Counted from the stretch's first letter, positions 1 through 6,549 are shown. The stretch is DNA of 9,867 bases from Candidatus Hydrogenedentota bacterium (GCA_007136375.1 SLHB01000449.1:1-9867), one strand, 5' to 3'. Made by a program: numbers and translations. Notes: generated by a model not told the origin, from the sequence alone.

Positions 1-346
1 GCTCCATTAGCTGACCGCCAATGGTCATGTACGGATTGAGCGCGGTCATGGGGTCCTGGAAGATCATGCTGATGGCCCGGCCGCGGATGGCCCGGCGTTG
101 CCGGTCCGTGGCGGCGAGCAGGTCTTGGCCCTGGAACCGGGCGGCCCCTTTCTCGATCCGGCCCGGCGGCATGGGCAGCAGGCCCAAGAGGGAATACGCG
201 CTCACGGACTTGCCGCAGCCCGATTCGCCCACGATGCCTAGGGTCTCGCCTTCCTCCACATGGAAGCTGACGCCGTCGACGGCGCGGACCGTCCCGGCGC
301 GGGTGTGGAAGTAGGTGGTCAGGTCTTGTACATCCAGAAGGGGCAT
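1..346 (-). CDS. Dipeptide/oligopeptide ABC transporter ATP-binding protein (DppD/OppD-like), N-terminal part
   Basis: This is the ATPase subunit of a peptide/nickel-type ABC importer, working on the cytoplasmic side to power uptake through the two permeases encoded just upstream. Only the first 115 residues are in the window; the gene runs off the left edge. The protein begins MPLLDVQDLTTYF, has a Walker A motif GESGCGKS at residues 40-47 and a Q-loop region ISMIFQDPMTALNP at about 92-105. That last string is characteristic of the OppD/DppD/NikD group. The signature motif, Walker B and the C-terminal oligopeptide-binding extension lie outside. The start is the ATG at 346, four bases after the stop of the permease C gene, so translation is probably coupled. 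An ATG at 350 is in another frame. A partner ATPase (DppF/OppF) would be expected further left but cannot be seen. The family is secure; the substrate (di-, oligopeptide, nickel or sugar) is not. Confidence 0.93.
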   Translation of the reverse strand, partial: MPLLDVQDLTTYFHTRAGTVRAVDGVSFHVEEGETLGIVGESGCGKSVSAYSLLGLLPMPPGRIEKGAARFQGQDLLAATDRQRRAIRGRAISMIFQDPMTALNPYMTIGGQLME

Positions 347-350
347 GCAT

Positions 351-1244
351 TCAGTCTTTCGAGACGCGGGGGTCGAGGGCGTCGCGGAGGCCGTCGCCCA
401 AGAAGTTGAGGGCGAAGAGGGTGACGGACAGGGCGATGCTCGGGAAGATGAGCAGCCAGGGGTACTCCTCCATGCTCTCCACGCCTTGGTTGATGAGGAC
501 GCCCCAGGAGCTCATGGGCGCCTGCACGCCAAGGCCCAGGAAGCTGAGGAAAGCCTCCAGCAACATGATGTTCGGGATCGTCAGCGTCGTGTAAACAATG
601 ATCGGCCCCAGGGCGTTGGGGATGAGATGGCGGAAGAGGATGTGCCGGCGCCGGACACCCAGGACGCGCGCGGCGGCGATGAACTCCTTTTCCCGCAGGG
701 ACATCACCTGACCCCGCACGATGCGGGCCATGGTGAGCCATTCCACCGCGCCAATGGCGACGAACAGCAGGACAATGTTCCGGCCCAGGAACACCATGAG
801 GATGATGACAAAGATGGTGAAGGGCAGAGCGTACATGATGTCGACGATGCGCATCATGAGATTGTCCGTGCGCCCGCCCGCGAACCCCGCGATGGCGCCG
901 TAGGTCACGCCCACCACCAGGGACACGGCCGTGGCGGCGAAGCCCACCATAAGAGACACGCGGCCGCCATACAGGATGCGTGTGAAAAGATCCCGCCCGA
1001 GCGTGTCCGTGCCCAGCCAATGTTGCGCGCTGGGCGGCGTGGCGCCAAGGGCGATGTTCTGGTCCTGATAGCCATAGGGCGTCAGCCACGGCGTCGCGAT
1101 GGCCACAACGATCAGAACGGCGAGCACGACGAGCCCCGCCATGGCCGCCTTGTTGCGGCTGAGCCGGCGCCAGGCGTCGCTCCACAGGCTGCTGCCGCTC
1201 TCGAAGCCGGCCTCCGCTTCCATGGTGTGAATGTCAGTGGTCAT
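351..1244 (-). CDS. Dipeptide/oligopeptide ABC transporter permease (DppC/OppC-like)
   Basis: This is an inner-membrane permease subunit of the peptide ABC importer, 297 residues, a normal length for the family. The sequence shows a cytoplasmic N-terminus (about 1-33) with SDAWRRLSRNKAAM leading into the first membrane helix (about 34-52). The conserved DppC segment HWLGTDTLGRDLFTRILYGG follows at about 76-94. An EAA-loop with KEFIAAARVLGVRRRHILFRH lies at about 187-206 and contacts the ATPase. Several further hydrophobic helices follow, and the C-terminus ends LGDGLRDALDPR. The start used is the ATG at 1244; a second in-frame ATG at 1223 would remove seven residues. Neither has a convincing Shine-Dalgarno sequence. 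The gene lies downstream of the permease B gene but is separated from it by 254 bp, which is odd because these two genes usually abut. It may have its own promoter in that gap. Confidence 0.96.
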   Translation of the reverse strand: MTTDIHTMEAEAGFESGSSLWSDAWRRLSRNKAAMAGLVVLAVLIVVAIATPWLTPYGYQDQNIALGATPPSAQHWLGTDTLGRDLFTRILYGGRVSLMVGFAATAVSLVVGVTYGAIAGFAGGRTDNLMMRIVDIMYALPFTIFVIILMVFLGRNIVLLFVAIGAVEWLTMARIVRGQVMSLREKEFIAAARVLGVRRRHILFRHLIPNALGPIIVYTTLTIPNIMLLEAFLSFLGLGVQAPMSSWGVLINQGVESMEEYPWLLIFPSIALSVTLFALNFLGDGLRDALDPRVSKD

Positions 1245-1406
1245 GCGTTATCCATTCGCGGCGCGAAGACGGGTCTCTTTGGGGGCGTAACAGCCTTCCA
1301 GCGTCTTTAGGACCTCTCCCGCCGCGGTGCTTGTGAACTGTGCTGGCATCATACTGCGTCAATTTTATCCGTATAATCGGTTTGTATGGGCGCCGCCACG
1401 GAGGCG

Positions 1407-1438
1407 TTATTAAAGGGAAGGGCCCTAAGCTTTAATAA
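1407..1438. repeat. 32-bp AT-ended imperfect palindrome between the two permease genes
   Basis: The two 16-base halves match as inverted repeats at 13 of 16 positions. The outer arms TTATTAAAG (1407-1415) and CTTTAATAA (1430-1438) are perfect, and the centre is AGGGCCCT. It stands out as an AT-rich block in a GC-rich genome. Its symmetry fits a dimeric regulator's binding site or a hairpin at the 3' end of the permease B message. There is no adjoining T-run, so it does not look like a standard intrinsic terminator. The sequence is certain; the function is inference. Confidence 0.7.
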
Positions 1439-1459
1439 GATCCGCCCGCTCCCAGCCAA
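1432..1459 (-). promoter_or_regulatory. Weak sigma70-like promoter candidate for the permease C gene
   Basis: On the minus strand TTGGCT (1454-1459) and TATTAA (1432-1437) are separated by 16 bp; each matches four of six consensus bases. The -35 overlaps one inverted repeat and the -10 lies inside an arm of the 32-bp palindrome, which would suit repressor control. It would give an untranslated leader of about 180 nt before the permease C start. The match is poor enough to be chance, especially as AT-rich sequence easily gives such hexamers. Confidence 0.22.
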
Positions 1460-1476
1460 AACTCGATATTTTTGGC
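1455..1476. repeat. Inverted repeat just downstream of the permease B stop codon
   Basis: Perfect 7-base arms GCCAAAA (1455-1461) and TTTTGGC (1470-1476) flank an 8-base spacer. It begins about 22 bp past the permease B stop codon in the direction of transcription. It could fold as a weak hairpin stabilising the message end or serve as an operator. No U-tract follows it, so a classical terminator is unlikely. Confidence 0.5.
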
Positions 1477-1498
1477 CATAAACACACTAAATACCCTC

Positions 1499-2416
1499 TC
1501 AATCATAGCGTAAGCGCGGATCCAGCCAGGCAAGCACGATGTCGGCCAACAGGTTGAGGAACATGATCATAAATGCGAAAAACAGCACGATGCCCATCAC
1601 CATGGTGTAGTCCCGGTTGAAGGCGGCCTGCACAAACTCGCGGCCGAGGCCCGGCACCTGAAAAATCGTCTCCACCACGAAGGAGCCCGTAAGCAGCCCG
1701 GCCGTGGCGGGCCCGAGGAAGGACACCACGGGCTGCAAGCCGCCCCGAAGGCCGTGGCGCAGGATGACGCGGGCCTCGCTAAGTCCCTTGGCCCGAGCGG
1801 TGCGGATGAAATCCTGGGCGAGCACCTCCAGCATGCCGCCCCGGCTCAGCCGGGCGATATAGGCGGCGAAAGCCGTGCCGAGGGCGATGGCGGGCAGGAT
1901 GCGGTGCTCGGGAAAATCCCATCCGGCAACGGGTAACCAGCCCAGCCAGATGGCGAAAATGAGCACCATCAGGGGCCCGAGGACGAAGTTGGGCACGCAT
2001 ATGCCCACCATGGCGAGGGACATGGGCACGTAGTCGCGGACCGTGTTGGGCTTAAGGGCCGCGTAGACGCCCGTGCTCAGGCCGATGGTGATGGCGACGA
2101 GCAGTCCGTAGGCCCCCAGCTCCAGCGACACGGGCAGGCGCAGCGCGATCCATTCGCGGACGGTGCGGCTAGGCCTGCGGAAGGATGGGCCGAGATCGCC
2201 TTGCACCAGGCCGCCCAGGTAGTTGAGATACTGCCGGTAGAGCGGCGCGTCCAGGTTGTATTGGGCCTCGAGCTGGCGCAACACCTCCGGGGGCACGGCT
2301 CGCTCCGCGTCGAAGGGCCCGCCCGGCGCCAACCGCACCAGAAAGAAGGTGATGGTGACGATAATGAGGAGTACAGGCACAAACTCTGCTAGTCTGCGAA
2401 GGATATATTTGCTCAT
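1499..2416 (-). CDS. Dipeptide/oligopeptide ABC transporter permease (DppB/OppB-like)
   Basis: This is the first permease subunit of the peptide importer, 305 residues, a typical family length, located in the inner membrane. It opens with MSKYILRRLAEFVPVLLIIVTITFFLVRLAPGGPF split over residues 1-35: a short cytoplasmic start, then helix 1, then the family-typical LAPGGPF. Next comes a periplasmic stretch with YNLDAPLYRQYLNYL (about 53-67) and GDLGPSF (about 73-79). The EAA loop DFIRTARAKGLSEARVILRH occupies about 202-221, and VVETIFQVPGLGREFVQA about 247-264 is also diagnostic. The C-terminus ends LAWLDPRLRYD. The start is the ATG at 2416, with only a weak purine-rich stretch upstream. It is the first gene of the transporter unit and is divergent from the ATP-grasp gene. 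No periplasmic binding protein gene sits beside it, so that partner must be elsewhere. Confidence 0.96.
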   Translation of the reverse strand: MSKYILRRLAEFVPVLLIIVTITFFLVRLAPGGPFDAERAVPPEVLRQLEAQYNLDAPLYRQYLNYLGGLVQGDLGPSFRRPSRTVREWIALRLPVSLELGAYGLLVAITIGLSTGVYAALKPNTVRDYVPMSLAMVGICVPNFVLGPLMVLIFAIWLGWLPVAGWDFPEHRILPAIALGTAFAAYIARLSRGGMLEVLAQDFIRTARAKGLSEARVILRHGLRGGLQPVVSFLGPATAGLLTGSFVVETIFQVPGLGREFVQAAFNRDYTMVMGIVLFFAFMIMFLNLLADIVLAWLDPRLRYD

Positions 2417-2731
2417 GGGCGCTCGCTATGGCCCGGACGGTCCGACAGCACGTTCTTTTACCCCGCGCACGCAATGGTAGGCCGCAACCGGCGCCGGCCG
2501 GAGAGGGCCAGGCGCAAACCCGGGGATTGTAGCCGCTACGGACCGCTCAATACCAGCTTTTGAGCTTAAGCCCGCATGCCTGGGCTGCAATACTACGCAC
2601 GACAACCGGCGGCCAAGGCGGCGCGCGGCTCCGGGACTGTGGTACGCTTCACATGGAAAGGCCGGGATGACGGCTTGCGCCGGGATGGGCGCGTTCGCGG
2701 AGTGGTCGCCTTCTTGGAGGAACGGGAAATC
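2417..2731. other. Divergent intergenic region between permease B and ATP-grasp genes
   Basis: These 315 bp separate two divergently transcribed genes and must hold the promoters of both, but I cannot assign either. On the minus strand TACAAT (2526-2531) resembles a -10 box, yet no acceptable -35 lies 16-18 bp away. Small inverted repeats occur at GCTCAA (2545-2550) with TTGAGC (2560-2565) and at GTAG (2529-2532) with CTAC (2536-2539). The 9-base word GCCGGGATG appears twice, at 2661-2669 and 2679-2687. The plus-strand reading frame is open back to an ATG at 2576, but that part is Arg-rich, lacks family similarity and is probably not translated. Confidence 0.6.
2716..2720 (+). promoter_or_regulatory. 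Ribosome binding site of the ATP-grasp gene
   Basis: GGAGG lies 11 bases before the ATG at 2732, somewhat long spacing but acceptable. It supports that ATG over the in-frame ATG at 2576, because residues downstream of 2732 immediately form the Rossmann-like start MAKRILIVGGGGNQIG. Confidence 0.7.
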
Positions 2732-3931
2732 ATGGCGAAACGGATACTGATTGTTGGCGGCGGCGGAAACCAGATTGGCTTTGTCCGCAAGGCGAAGGAT
2801 CTGGGTCTATTCACGGGCGTCATCGACGGCAGCGCGGAGGCGCCTGGCCTGCATATGGCCGACATGGGCGCGACCGCCAACATCCGGGATCCCGAGGAAG
2901 TCACGGCGGCGGCGGAGCGATTCCACGCCGACGGCGTGTTCCCCGCAGCCGAGGCGGGCGTGGAGGCGGCGGCGGCGGCGGCGGAGCGCTTGGGCCTCCC
3001 CGGCCCTGGCGTGGACGCGGCCCGGTGCTGCCGGAACAAGCTCGCCATGCGCGAACGGCTAACCGCCCAAGGGCTGCCCGGCCCGGCTTACGCCAGCGCC
3101 GCCACCGTAACGGAGGCGGAAGCGGCGGCCGCGCGGTTCGGTTTTCCCCTTATCGTCAAACCCGCGGATGGCAACGCCAGCCGGGGCGTCCAGGCCGTGA
3201 ACACCGCCGAGGACGTCTCCTACGCCTTCACCCAGGCCTATCAACACGCGCGCGGCGGCGGCGTGTTGCTGGAGAGTTTCCTAGAGGGCGAGGAATATTG
3301 CGTCGACGGCCTCGTCCACGAGGGCCGGTTCCACCTGGGCGGCGTCACCGGGAAGGAGCGCTCGGCCCCGCCCTACCGCTACGACGTGGGCATCTTCATG
3401 CCGCCGCCCCTGGCGCCGGACGCGGCGGCGGCCATCGAGACTTGCGTGCGGGACGCCCTGGACGCCATCGGCTTTCGCTGCGGCACGGTCCACGCCGAGG
3501 TCATCGTTACGGCGGACGGCCCGCGCATCGTCGAAATCGCGGGACGGCCCGGCGGGGGGCGGATCCCCACGGATCTCATCTGGCTTGCCCATGGGCATGA
3601 CTTCGCCGCGGACGCTTTGGGCGTGGCGCTGGGCCGCGCGCCGCGGGGCGCGCGTCTGTACGAACGGGGCGCGGCGCTCTATTGGACGCCCGGCGCCGCG
3701 GGACAGGTGACCGCCGTTACGGGCGTCGACCAGGCCCGGCAGGTCCCCGGAGTGAAGGAAGTCGTCATTATGGTGAAGCCGGGGGATGTCCTTGGCGATA
3801 CGGTCGACTGTTCGGGCCGCGACCAGGTAGGATACGTCCTCGCGGCAGGGGACAACACCGAAGCGGCGGTAACGGCGGCGAAACGGGCCCGGGACTTGTG
3901 CGCCGTGCTGACGCGGCGGGCGGCAAGCTGA
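2732..3931 (+). CDS. ATP-grasp carboxylate-amine ligase, L-amino-acid-ligase-like
   Basis: This is a 399-residue ATP-grasp enzyme expected to activate a carboxylate as an acyl-phosphate and join it to an amine. The N-terminal pre-ATP-grasp Rossmann-type domain (1 to about 100) begins with RILIVGGGG. The ATP-grasp fold follows: NKLAMRERL (102-110), the ATP-lysine segment FPLIVKPADGNASRG (138-152), VLLESFLEGEEYCVDG (178-193), HAEVI with E256, and VEIAGRPGGGRIP (267-279) with E268 and R272. In most ATP-grasp enzymes the last motif reads E-x-N-x-R; here the Asn position is A270. Residues from about 315 on, with VPGVKEVVIMVKPGD and DQVGYVLAAGD, resemble the C-terminal domain of BacD-type L-amino-acid ligases. 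The start ATG is preceded by GGAGG. It lies 92 bp upstream of the HDOD gene on the same strand. Dipeptide formation is an inference; the substrates are unknown, and PurK- or CarB-related ligases are alternatives. Confidence 0.88.
   Translation: MAKRILIVGGGGNQIGFVRKAKDLGLFTGVIDGSAEAPGLHMADMGATANIRDPEEVTAAAERFHADGVFPAAEAGVEAAAAAAERLGLPGPGVDAARCCRNKLAMRERLTAQGLPGPAYASAATVTEAEAAAARFGFPLIVKPADGNASRGVQAVNTAEDVSYAFTQAYQHARGGGVLLESFLEGEEYCVDGLVHEGRFHLGGVTGKERSAPPYRYDVGIFMPPPLAPDAAAAIETCVRDALDAIGFRCGTVHAEVIVTADGPRIVEIAGRPGGGRIPTDLIWLAHGHDFAADALGVALGRAPRGARLYERGAALYWTPGAAGQVTAVTGVDQARQVPGVKEVVIMVKPGDVLGDTVDCSGRDQVGYVLAAGDNTEAAVTAAKRARDLCAVLTRRAAS
2966..2983 (+). repeat. (GCG)6 trinucleotide run coding for six alanines
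   Basis: Six consecutive GCG codons encode Ala79-Ala84 inside the N-terminal domain of the ATP-grasp enzyme. The tract keeps frame when whole units are gained or lost, so length variation would change only the alanine count. Confidence 0.85.
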
Positions 3932-4010
3932 CGGGGGGAGCACGCTTCCACGGAAACCACGCCGGGCGGCGGGCGGAAAGCCGCGCGGGGCACAGCGCGC
4001 CACGGGCAAC

Positions 4011-4015
4011 GGAGG
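4011..4015 (+). promoter_or_regulatory. Ribosome binding site of the HDOD gene
   Basis: GGAGG sits eight bases before the ATG at 4024, ideal spacing. It decides the start, since the same frame is open much further upstream into the ATP-grasp gene, where the translation is low-complexity Arg/Gly-rich shadow sequence. Confidence 0.85.
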
Positions 4016-4023
4016 CGGCGAGT

Positions 4024-4926
4024 ATGGCGCACAATAATGGAAACGGAAAGAACCGGGAGCAGGATAGCGGGGATTTGCGCGCGCGGGTGCTCGCCATCGA
4101 GTCGGTGGAGACGCTTCCCCATGTCGTGACGCGGATCATGACCATCGTCAACGACGAAGACTCCACCGCCTTGGATCTCGCCACCGAGATCGCCCGCGAT
4201 CAAGCGTTGACGCTTAAGATCCTGCGGACGGTCAACTCTTCCTACTACGGGTTCCAGCGGCGGATATTGACCGTCCCCGACGCCGTGGTGGTGCTCGGCT
4301 TCGACGAGGTCGAGCGCCTGGCCATCACCATCGCCATGCTAGACACCCTCGGCATCGGCCGGAACGCAATGAAGGCCCAGCGCATGCTCTGGCGCCATAG
4401 CCTGGCGTGCTCCATGGCCTGCGGCGTCTTTGAAATCCGGTACATCCGGGAAATGCCCGAGCTGCGCGGCGCGCACATCGCGGGCTTGCTGCACGACGTG
4501 GGCAAGGCCGTGCTCGCCGAGCACTTCCCCGCGGAGTTCAAGGCGGTTCTGGAGCTGGCCGAGACGGGGGAGCTGTCCCAATTCGACGCGGAGCAACAAG
4601 TTCTGGATGGGTTTAGCCATTGCGACGTGGGGGCGTGGCTCGCCGATGCCTGGGGCCTGCCCGAAGCGCTCGTGGAAAGCATCCGCGCGCACCACCCGCC
4701 CGCCGTGGATGAAGCCGGCCACCCCATGGCCTGCGTCACCCATGTGGTCGACGCGTTGTGCAACACCTTTGGCATCCGCTCCTTCCCCACGGGGCCGCCG
4801 CCGCGCATCAGCCCCGCCGCCAGCGAGAAGATCCCCATGGACGAGAACCTCGTCGTGGCGGTACGGAACCAACTTAACCGGAACCAAAACCTCATGGTCG
4901 CGGTGTCGTCCGGCGCGATGTATTGA
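4024..4926 (+). CDS. HDOD-domain signalling protein
   Basis: This 300-residue cytoplasmic protein consists almost entirely of an HDOD (HD-related output) domain. After a polar N-terminal tail (1 to about 16) comes the family-typical ETLPHVVTRIMTIVNDEDST (29-48), LKILRTVNSSYYGF (64-77) and AVVVLGFDEVERLAI (87-101). HD-type residues are H125 (WRHS), H157-D158 (GLLHDVGK), H199 (SHCDVGAWL) and H223-H224 (RAHHPP). The set of HD-like histidines is thus well kept, so metal binding is possible, although HDOD proteins are generally seen as regulatory modules rather than proven enzymes. No receiver, GGDEF or EAL domain is attached. HDOD proteins are linked in other bacteria to motility, chemotaxis, stress and c-di-GMP-connected signalling; nothing nearby specifies the role here. 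It may be cotranscribed with the ATP-grasp gene, and it converges on the HD hydrolase gene with 16 bp between stops. Confidence 0.93.
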   Translation: MAHNNGNGKNREQDSGDLRARVLAIESVETLPHVVTRIMTIVNDEDSTALDLATEIARDQALTLKILRTVNSSYYGFQRRILTVPDAVVVLGFDEVERLAITIAMLDTLGIGRNAMKAQRMLWRHSLACSMACGVFEIRYIREMPELRGAHIAGLLHDVGKAVLAEHFPAEFKAVLELAETGELSQFDAEQQVLDGFSHCDVGAWLADAWGLPEALVESIRAHHPPAVDEAGHPMACVTHVVDALCNTFGIRSFPTGPPPRISPAASEKIPMDENLVVAVRNQLNRNQNLMVAVSSGAMY

Positions 4927-4942
4927 CGCGCCGGAGCGGGCC

Positions 4943-5527
4943 TCATGGCGCGGGCGGAGCCGCGCCGTCGCCGTGGGCGCGCAGGGCTTGGACCAAATCC
5001 CGCAGCGCCCCGAGGACTGGGTGGTCCCAATCCCGCTCCAACGACGCGACGGCCGTCTCGTAATACCAGAGGGTGCCTTCGCGGCGGCCCTGAAACCGGT
5101 CCCAAACCACGGATCCCATGTGTTTGAGATCGCCGAGGGTGGTCTGGGCGTTGTGGAGCTTGTCCGCGGCGACAAGCAGCTTGACGTCGGGCGGCGCCGC
5201 GGCGAGTTCGCGGAGGAACGTTTCCTTACGCTCCCGCCACGGGGGCTTCGGCTCCGTGAAAGCGTCGCTACAAGCCACGACATACCGCGCCACGGCCTCG
5301 CCGAAACGCTGGCGGATCACCTCCAGCGTCGCTTCGCCCCCTTGGTCCTCCACCGCGTCATGGAGCAAGGCGGCGATAACCTGGTCCTCCGTGCCGCCGT
5401 GTTCGCCGACGAGGGCCGCCACCGCCATGAGGTGAGTCACGTAGGGGACGCCAGAGCCTTTGCGGCGCTGGGCGCGGTGGAGACGGTGGGCGAAGACGAA
5501 GGCTTCATCCAAGCGGCCGGAATACAT
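4943..5527 (-). CDS. Small RelA/SpoT-type HD hydrolase (MESH1-like)
   Basis: This 194-residue protein is a stand-alone HD domain of the RelA/SpoT hydrolase type and should be a cytoplasmic metal-dependent phosphohydrolase. Motifs follow the ppGpp-hydrolase order: RRKGSGVPYVTH (21-32, ligand H32), ALLHDAVED (53-61, ligands H56-D57, active-site E60-D61) and LLVAADKLHNAQTTL (117-131, ligand D122 and N126 at the family spacing). There is no synthetase, TGS or ACT domain, so it resembles a small alarmone hydrolase such as MESH1 (about 180 residues). MESH1-type enzymes hydrolyse ppGpp, and the human one also dephosphorylates NADPH; the substrate here is inferred. The start is ATG 5527, preceded at six bases by AGGGGA (5534-5539); the longer frame upstream is Arg-rich shadow. 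It is the last gene of the three-gene unit, 14 bp after the alpha/beta hydrolase. Confidence 0.9.
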   Translation of the reverse strand: MYSGRLDEAFVFAHRLHRAQRRKGSGVPYVTHLMAVAALVGEHGGTEDQVIAALLHDAVEDQGGEATLEVIRQRFGEAVARYVVACSDAFTEPKPPWRERKETFLRELAAAPPDVKLLVAADKLHNAQTTLGDLKHMGSVVWDRFQGRREGTLWYYETAVASLERDWDHPVLGALRDLVQALRAHGDGAAPPAP

Positions 5528-5541
5528 GCCGTTTCCCCTGC

Positions 5542-6549
5542 TCACAGCCGCGCCTCGCCGCCGCCGGACGGGGCTTCTTCCCTGTGCTCCGCGTCGCGCT
5601 CCGCGAGCCAGGCGATGGCGTCGTCGATCACGTCCTCGACTTGCTCCTCGTCCAACCCGATATGCTCGGAATCGTACCAAATGATTTCCTTGGGCTCCTT
5701 CGCCGCTTCGTACAGCCTCTGGGCGCTTTCGGGAATGATCATCGTGTCGTGTTTTCCATTCTGCATCAACACGGGCCGCGGCGAGATGGCCCCTATGTGG
5801 TGGACGGGATCGGCGGGCGCGAAAAACAGGCCCGCCACGAGGCGCATGGGATAGACGAGCAGCCCGGGCTCCTCCCGGGCTTCCGGCGTACGGAATAGGG
5901 TCGGCAAGTGCCCGCCGCCGTAGGTTAGCACGACGGCGGGGATGCGTTCCTCAAAAGCGGCGGCCGTGGCGCCGGTGATAGCCCCGTAGCTCGCGCCGAG
6001 AAGGTAGACGCGCCCGTCCGCAATGTCGTCCCGCGTTTCCAGATAGTCAACGAGCCGCCGGGTTTCGATAACCGTCCAGGCCGTGCGCCGCCGCAACGCA
6101 AGCGCGGAGCGGATGGGGCCCCGCCGGTCCAGCCGGCGCTCCCCCCGATCATGCTGATCGAAGGTGACCAGGGCGAATCCGGCCTCGACGAAAGGCTCGG
6201 CAATCTCGTCCAGGAATTCCTTGCGCTGGCCGATGCCATGAAGGAAAATGACCGCGGGATACACGCCCTCCTCCGGCGGAAGCGCCATCACGGAGGGGAC
6301 CGTTTGGTCCGGTAACCCGTCGAAATCGAAACGGACGCGGCGGTACGTCTCTCTGTCTTCTTCTTCCACAATGGCGGCGTTCAGCGGCGCGCCGGGCTCA
6401 TAGCCCTCGTAGAAACGATCGATGGCCCGATTCGTCGCGCATCCCGTTGTACATCCCGCGCACAGGAAAGCGGCCGCGGCAACCAGTAGCGCTTGGCGGG
6501 CCCATACGGCGCCCATGACGCTCATTCCAAAGTAAACTTTCAACAACAT
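5542..6549 (-). CDS. Exported alpha/beta-hydrolase, putative lipoprotein esterase
   Basis: This 335-residue serine hydrolase carries an N-terminal hydrophobic segment (about 19-32) ending LCAGCTTGC, which looks like a lipoprotein or Sec signal. The -3 residue is Cys rather than the usual Leu/Val, so lipidation at C33 is uncertain. The alpha/beta-hydrolase core shows an oxyanion-type FLHGIG (102-107), a nucleophile elbow GASYG (185-189) with S187, a probable acid D268 in NGKHDTMIIP, and H296 in YDSEHIGLD. The triad is therefore complete. The layout (prolyl-peptidase/acetyl-xylan-esterase/dienelactone-hydrolase style) suggests an esterase or peptidase acting in the envelope; the substrate is unknown. 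The start is unclear: ATG 6549 has GGAG only two bases away, an in-frame ATG lies at 6525, and a TTG at 6543 is better spaced. It begins nine bases after the MBL gene stops and ends 14 bp before the HD gene, so the three are probably one operon. Confidence 0.87.
   Translation of the reverse strand: MLLKVYFGMSVMGAVWARQALLVAAAAFLCAGCTTGCATNRAIDRFYEGYEPGAPLNAAIVEEEDRETYRRVRFDFDGLPDQTVPSVMALPPEEGVYPAVIFLHGIGQRKEFLDEIAEPFVEAGFALVTFDQHDRGERRLDRRGPIRSALALRRRTAWTVIETRRLVDYLETRDDIADGRVYLLGASYGAITGATAAAFEERIPAVVLTYGGGHLPTLFRTPEAREEPGLLVYPMRLVAGLFFAPADPVHHIGAISPRPVLMQNGKHDTMIIPESAQRLYEAAKEPKEIIWYDSEHIGLDEEQVEDVIDDAIAWLAERDAEHREEAPSGGGEARL

Noticed and set aside
315..1310. Plus-strand ORF of 331 codons, longer than the permease C gene beneath it
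   Set aside because: It is antisense to a gene with clear family motifs, is full of Asp/His/Arg/Gly low-complexity sequence and has no recognisable domain. Long shadow frames are usual at this GC content.
2576..2731. N-terminal extension of the ATP-grasp protein by 52 residues
   Set aside because: Arg/Gly-rich without similarity; the ATG at 2732 has a GGAGG and begins the expected Rossmann-like strand.
3281..4009. Minus-strand ORF of 242 codons opposite the ATP-grasp gene
   Set aside because: Shadow of a motif-rich gene; its translation is Arg/Pro/Ala-rich without a domain.
3682..4023. Upstream extension of the HDOD protein by 114 residues
   Set aside because: It overlaps the ATP-grasp gene out of frame, and the ATG at 4024 has an ideal GGAGG eight bases away.
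4927..4942. Bidirectional terminator between the convergent HDOD and HD genes
   Set aside because: The 16 bp hold no stem-loop with T-run, so no terminator can be supported.
4430..5854. Plus-strand ORF of 474 codons spanning the HDOD end and the HD gene
   Set aside because: It covers two genes with intact catalytic motifs in other frames; the translation is Ser/Arg/Pro-rich with no family signal.
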